Of a stretch of 64,000 bases of DNA, positions 63,517-64,000 are shown in pieces. The notes beneath the pieces were generated by a model. The model did no database searches. It was not told the DNA's origin and worked only from the letters and a program-made list of their open reading frames with translations. The translations under genes and the position numbers were made by a program. How positions within the stretch are numbered: position 1 is the first letter of the stretch; each line of letters opens with the position of its first letter. This DNA comes from Paenibacillus sp. 1_12 (GTDB lineage: Bacteria; Bacillota; Bacilli; Paenibacillales; NBRC-103111): assembly GCF_900114475.1 (NCBI RefSeq), contig NZ_FOTE01000001.1:313306-377305 (forward strand). The letters run 5' to 3'.

Positions 63517-64000
63517 TTATAGTTTGCTTTTCTTACGAAACCATCTTTGTGGACGGCCGACAGTTCCATATTGCTGATGTTCCTCGACCGAACCTTCTTC
63601 AACCAAAAAAGTAAGATACGTTCTCACTGTCGACCGGCTGACCCCTGCCAATTGTGCAATTTGCTCCGATGTCCGGAATTCCGTTTGCTCCGTTATACAT
63701 TGAACAACACGGTCTAATGTTCGTTGGTCGATCCCTTTTTGTAAAGCAATGGAGGCTGCATGAATAGAAGGCGCACGCAGCTTGCGCAGATGATCCACGG
63801 TTTGCTGATCGACTTCTTTGGAGGCGGTTAGCTGATGTTTAAATTGGTAGTATTTATCCAAAGACTCTTTAAGGTGCGCCAAATCGAATGGTTTAATTAA
63901 GTAATCGTATACACCTAATCGAAACCCCTCTTCTACGATTTCCAATTCTTTAGCCGCAGTAATGAGAATGACATCGCATCGTTGTCCCGATGAACGAAGC
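63517..64000 (-). CDS. CitB/DctR-type response regulator, partial (N-terminus beyond right edge)
   Basis: The last ~161 codons. The receiver part DVILITAAKELEIVEEGFRLGVYDYLIKPF is followed by a linker and a C-terminal HTH (TEFRTSEQIAQLAGVSRSTVRTYLTFLVEEGSVEEHQQYGTVGRPQRWF), as in the DctR/MalR/CitB group that regulates C4-dicarboxylate or citrate uptake. Next to gapB-pckA, control of malate or other gluconeogenic substrate uptake is plausible. It stays open to the window edge, so phospho-acceptor Asp and partner kinase are outside. Confidence 0.85.
   Translation of the reverse strand, partial: LRSSGQRCDVILITAAKELEIVEEGFRLGVYDYLIKPFDLAHLKESLDKYYQFKHQLTASKEVDQQTVDHLRKLRAPSIHAASIALQKGIDQRTLDRVVQCITEQTEFRTSEQIAQLAGVSRSTVRTYLTFLVEEGSVEEHQQYGTVGRPQRWFRKKSKL

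Overview
The window looks like chromosome from an endospore-forming Firmicute, most likely Paenibacillus or a close relative. The evidence is a complete GerA-type germinant receptor operon, a CotSA-like glycosyltransferase, a YheC/YheD-family ATP-grasp protein, an SLH-domain surface protein, AGGAGG-type ribosome binding sites, frequent TTG/GTG starts, and YesM/YesN-type two-component control of a sugar ABC transporter. I saw no tRNA, rRNA, CRISPR array, prophage or intact insertion sequence.

Layout. 1-2.7 kb: the N-terminal 900 codons of a very repetitive minus-strand protein built of decapeptides, running off the left edge. 3-10 kb: a split CHR chromate-type transporter, a glycosyltransferase, an ArgD-like aminotransferase, a YheC/D protein, an HD-domain phosphohydrolase and a small unknown gene. 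10.2-20 kb: a carbohydrate block with a GH127 glycosidase, YesM/YesN sensor and regulator, a solute-binding lipoprotein, two permeases and a convergent AraC regulator. 20-25 kb: a short divergent pyruvate kinase, an O-antigen-ligase-like protein with TPR-like tail, and a DUF3817 protein. 25-28.4 kb: a soluble acyl-ACP desaturase and a ba3-type cytochrome oxidase (subunits IIa, II, I). 28.8-32.9 kb: germinant receptor operon A-C-small membrane protein-B. 33.2-37.1 kb: TPP-riboswitch-controlled ykoE-ykoD-ykoC-tenA thiamine-precursor uptake and salvage operon. 37-50 kb: mixed metabolism (secreted tandem-domain protein, CE7 esterase, Psd, MocR regulator with divergent flavoprotein, KduI, TetR/MFS efflux pair, sulfatase, aminotransferase, VanW protein). 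50-60 kb: SUKH protein, YuaF/FloT flotillin operon, IlvA, SLH protein, FAD oxidoreductase, RsgA. 60-64 kb: gapB, an SR1P-like peptide gene and pckA packed as one operon, then a fragment of a copper-amine-oxidase-like domain and a truncated CitB/DctR-type response regulator.

How parts work together. GH127, CE7 esterase, KduI, sulfatase and the ABC transporter suggest plant or algal polysaccharide use. YesM/N probably senses oligosaccharide and drives the adjacent transporter. gapB and pckA are the two dedicated gluconeogenic steps. The peptide gene between them resembles SR1P, the B. subtilis peptide that binds the glycolytic GapA, so gluconeogenic enzymes and a GapA-binding peptide may be made from one message.

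The most interesting non-coding signal is a pair of long palindromic intergenic elements (21595-21745 and 28514-28643). They share conserved internal blocks, while their stem arms differ but stay complementary, which suggests a structured dispersed element.
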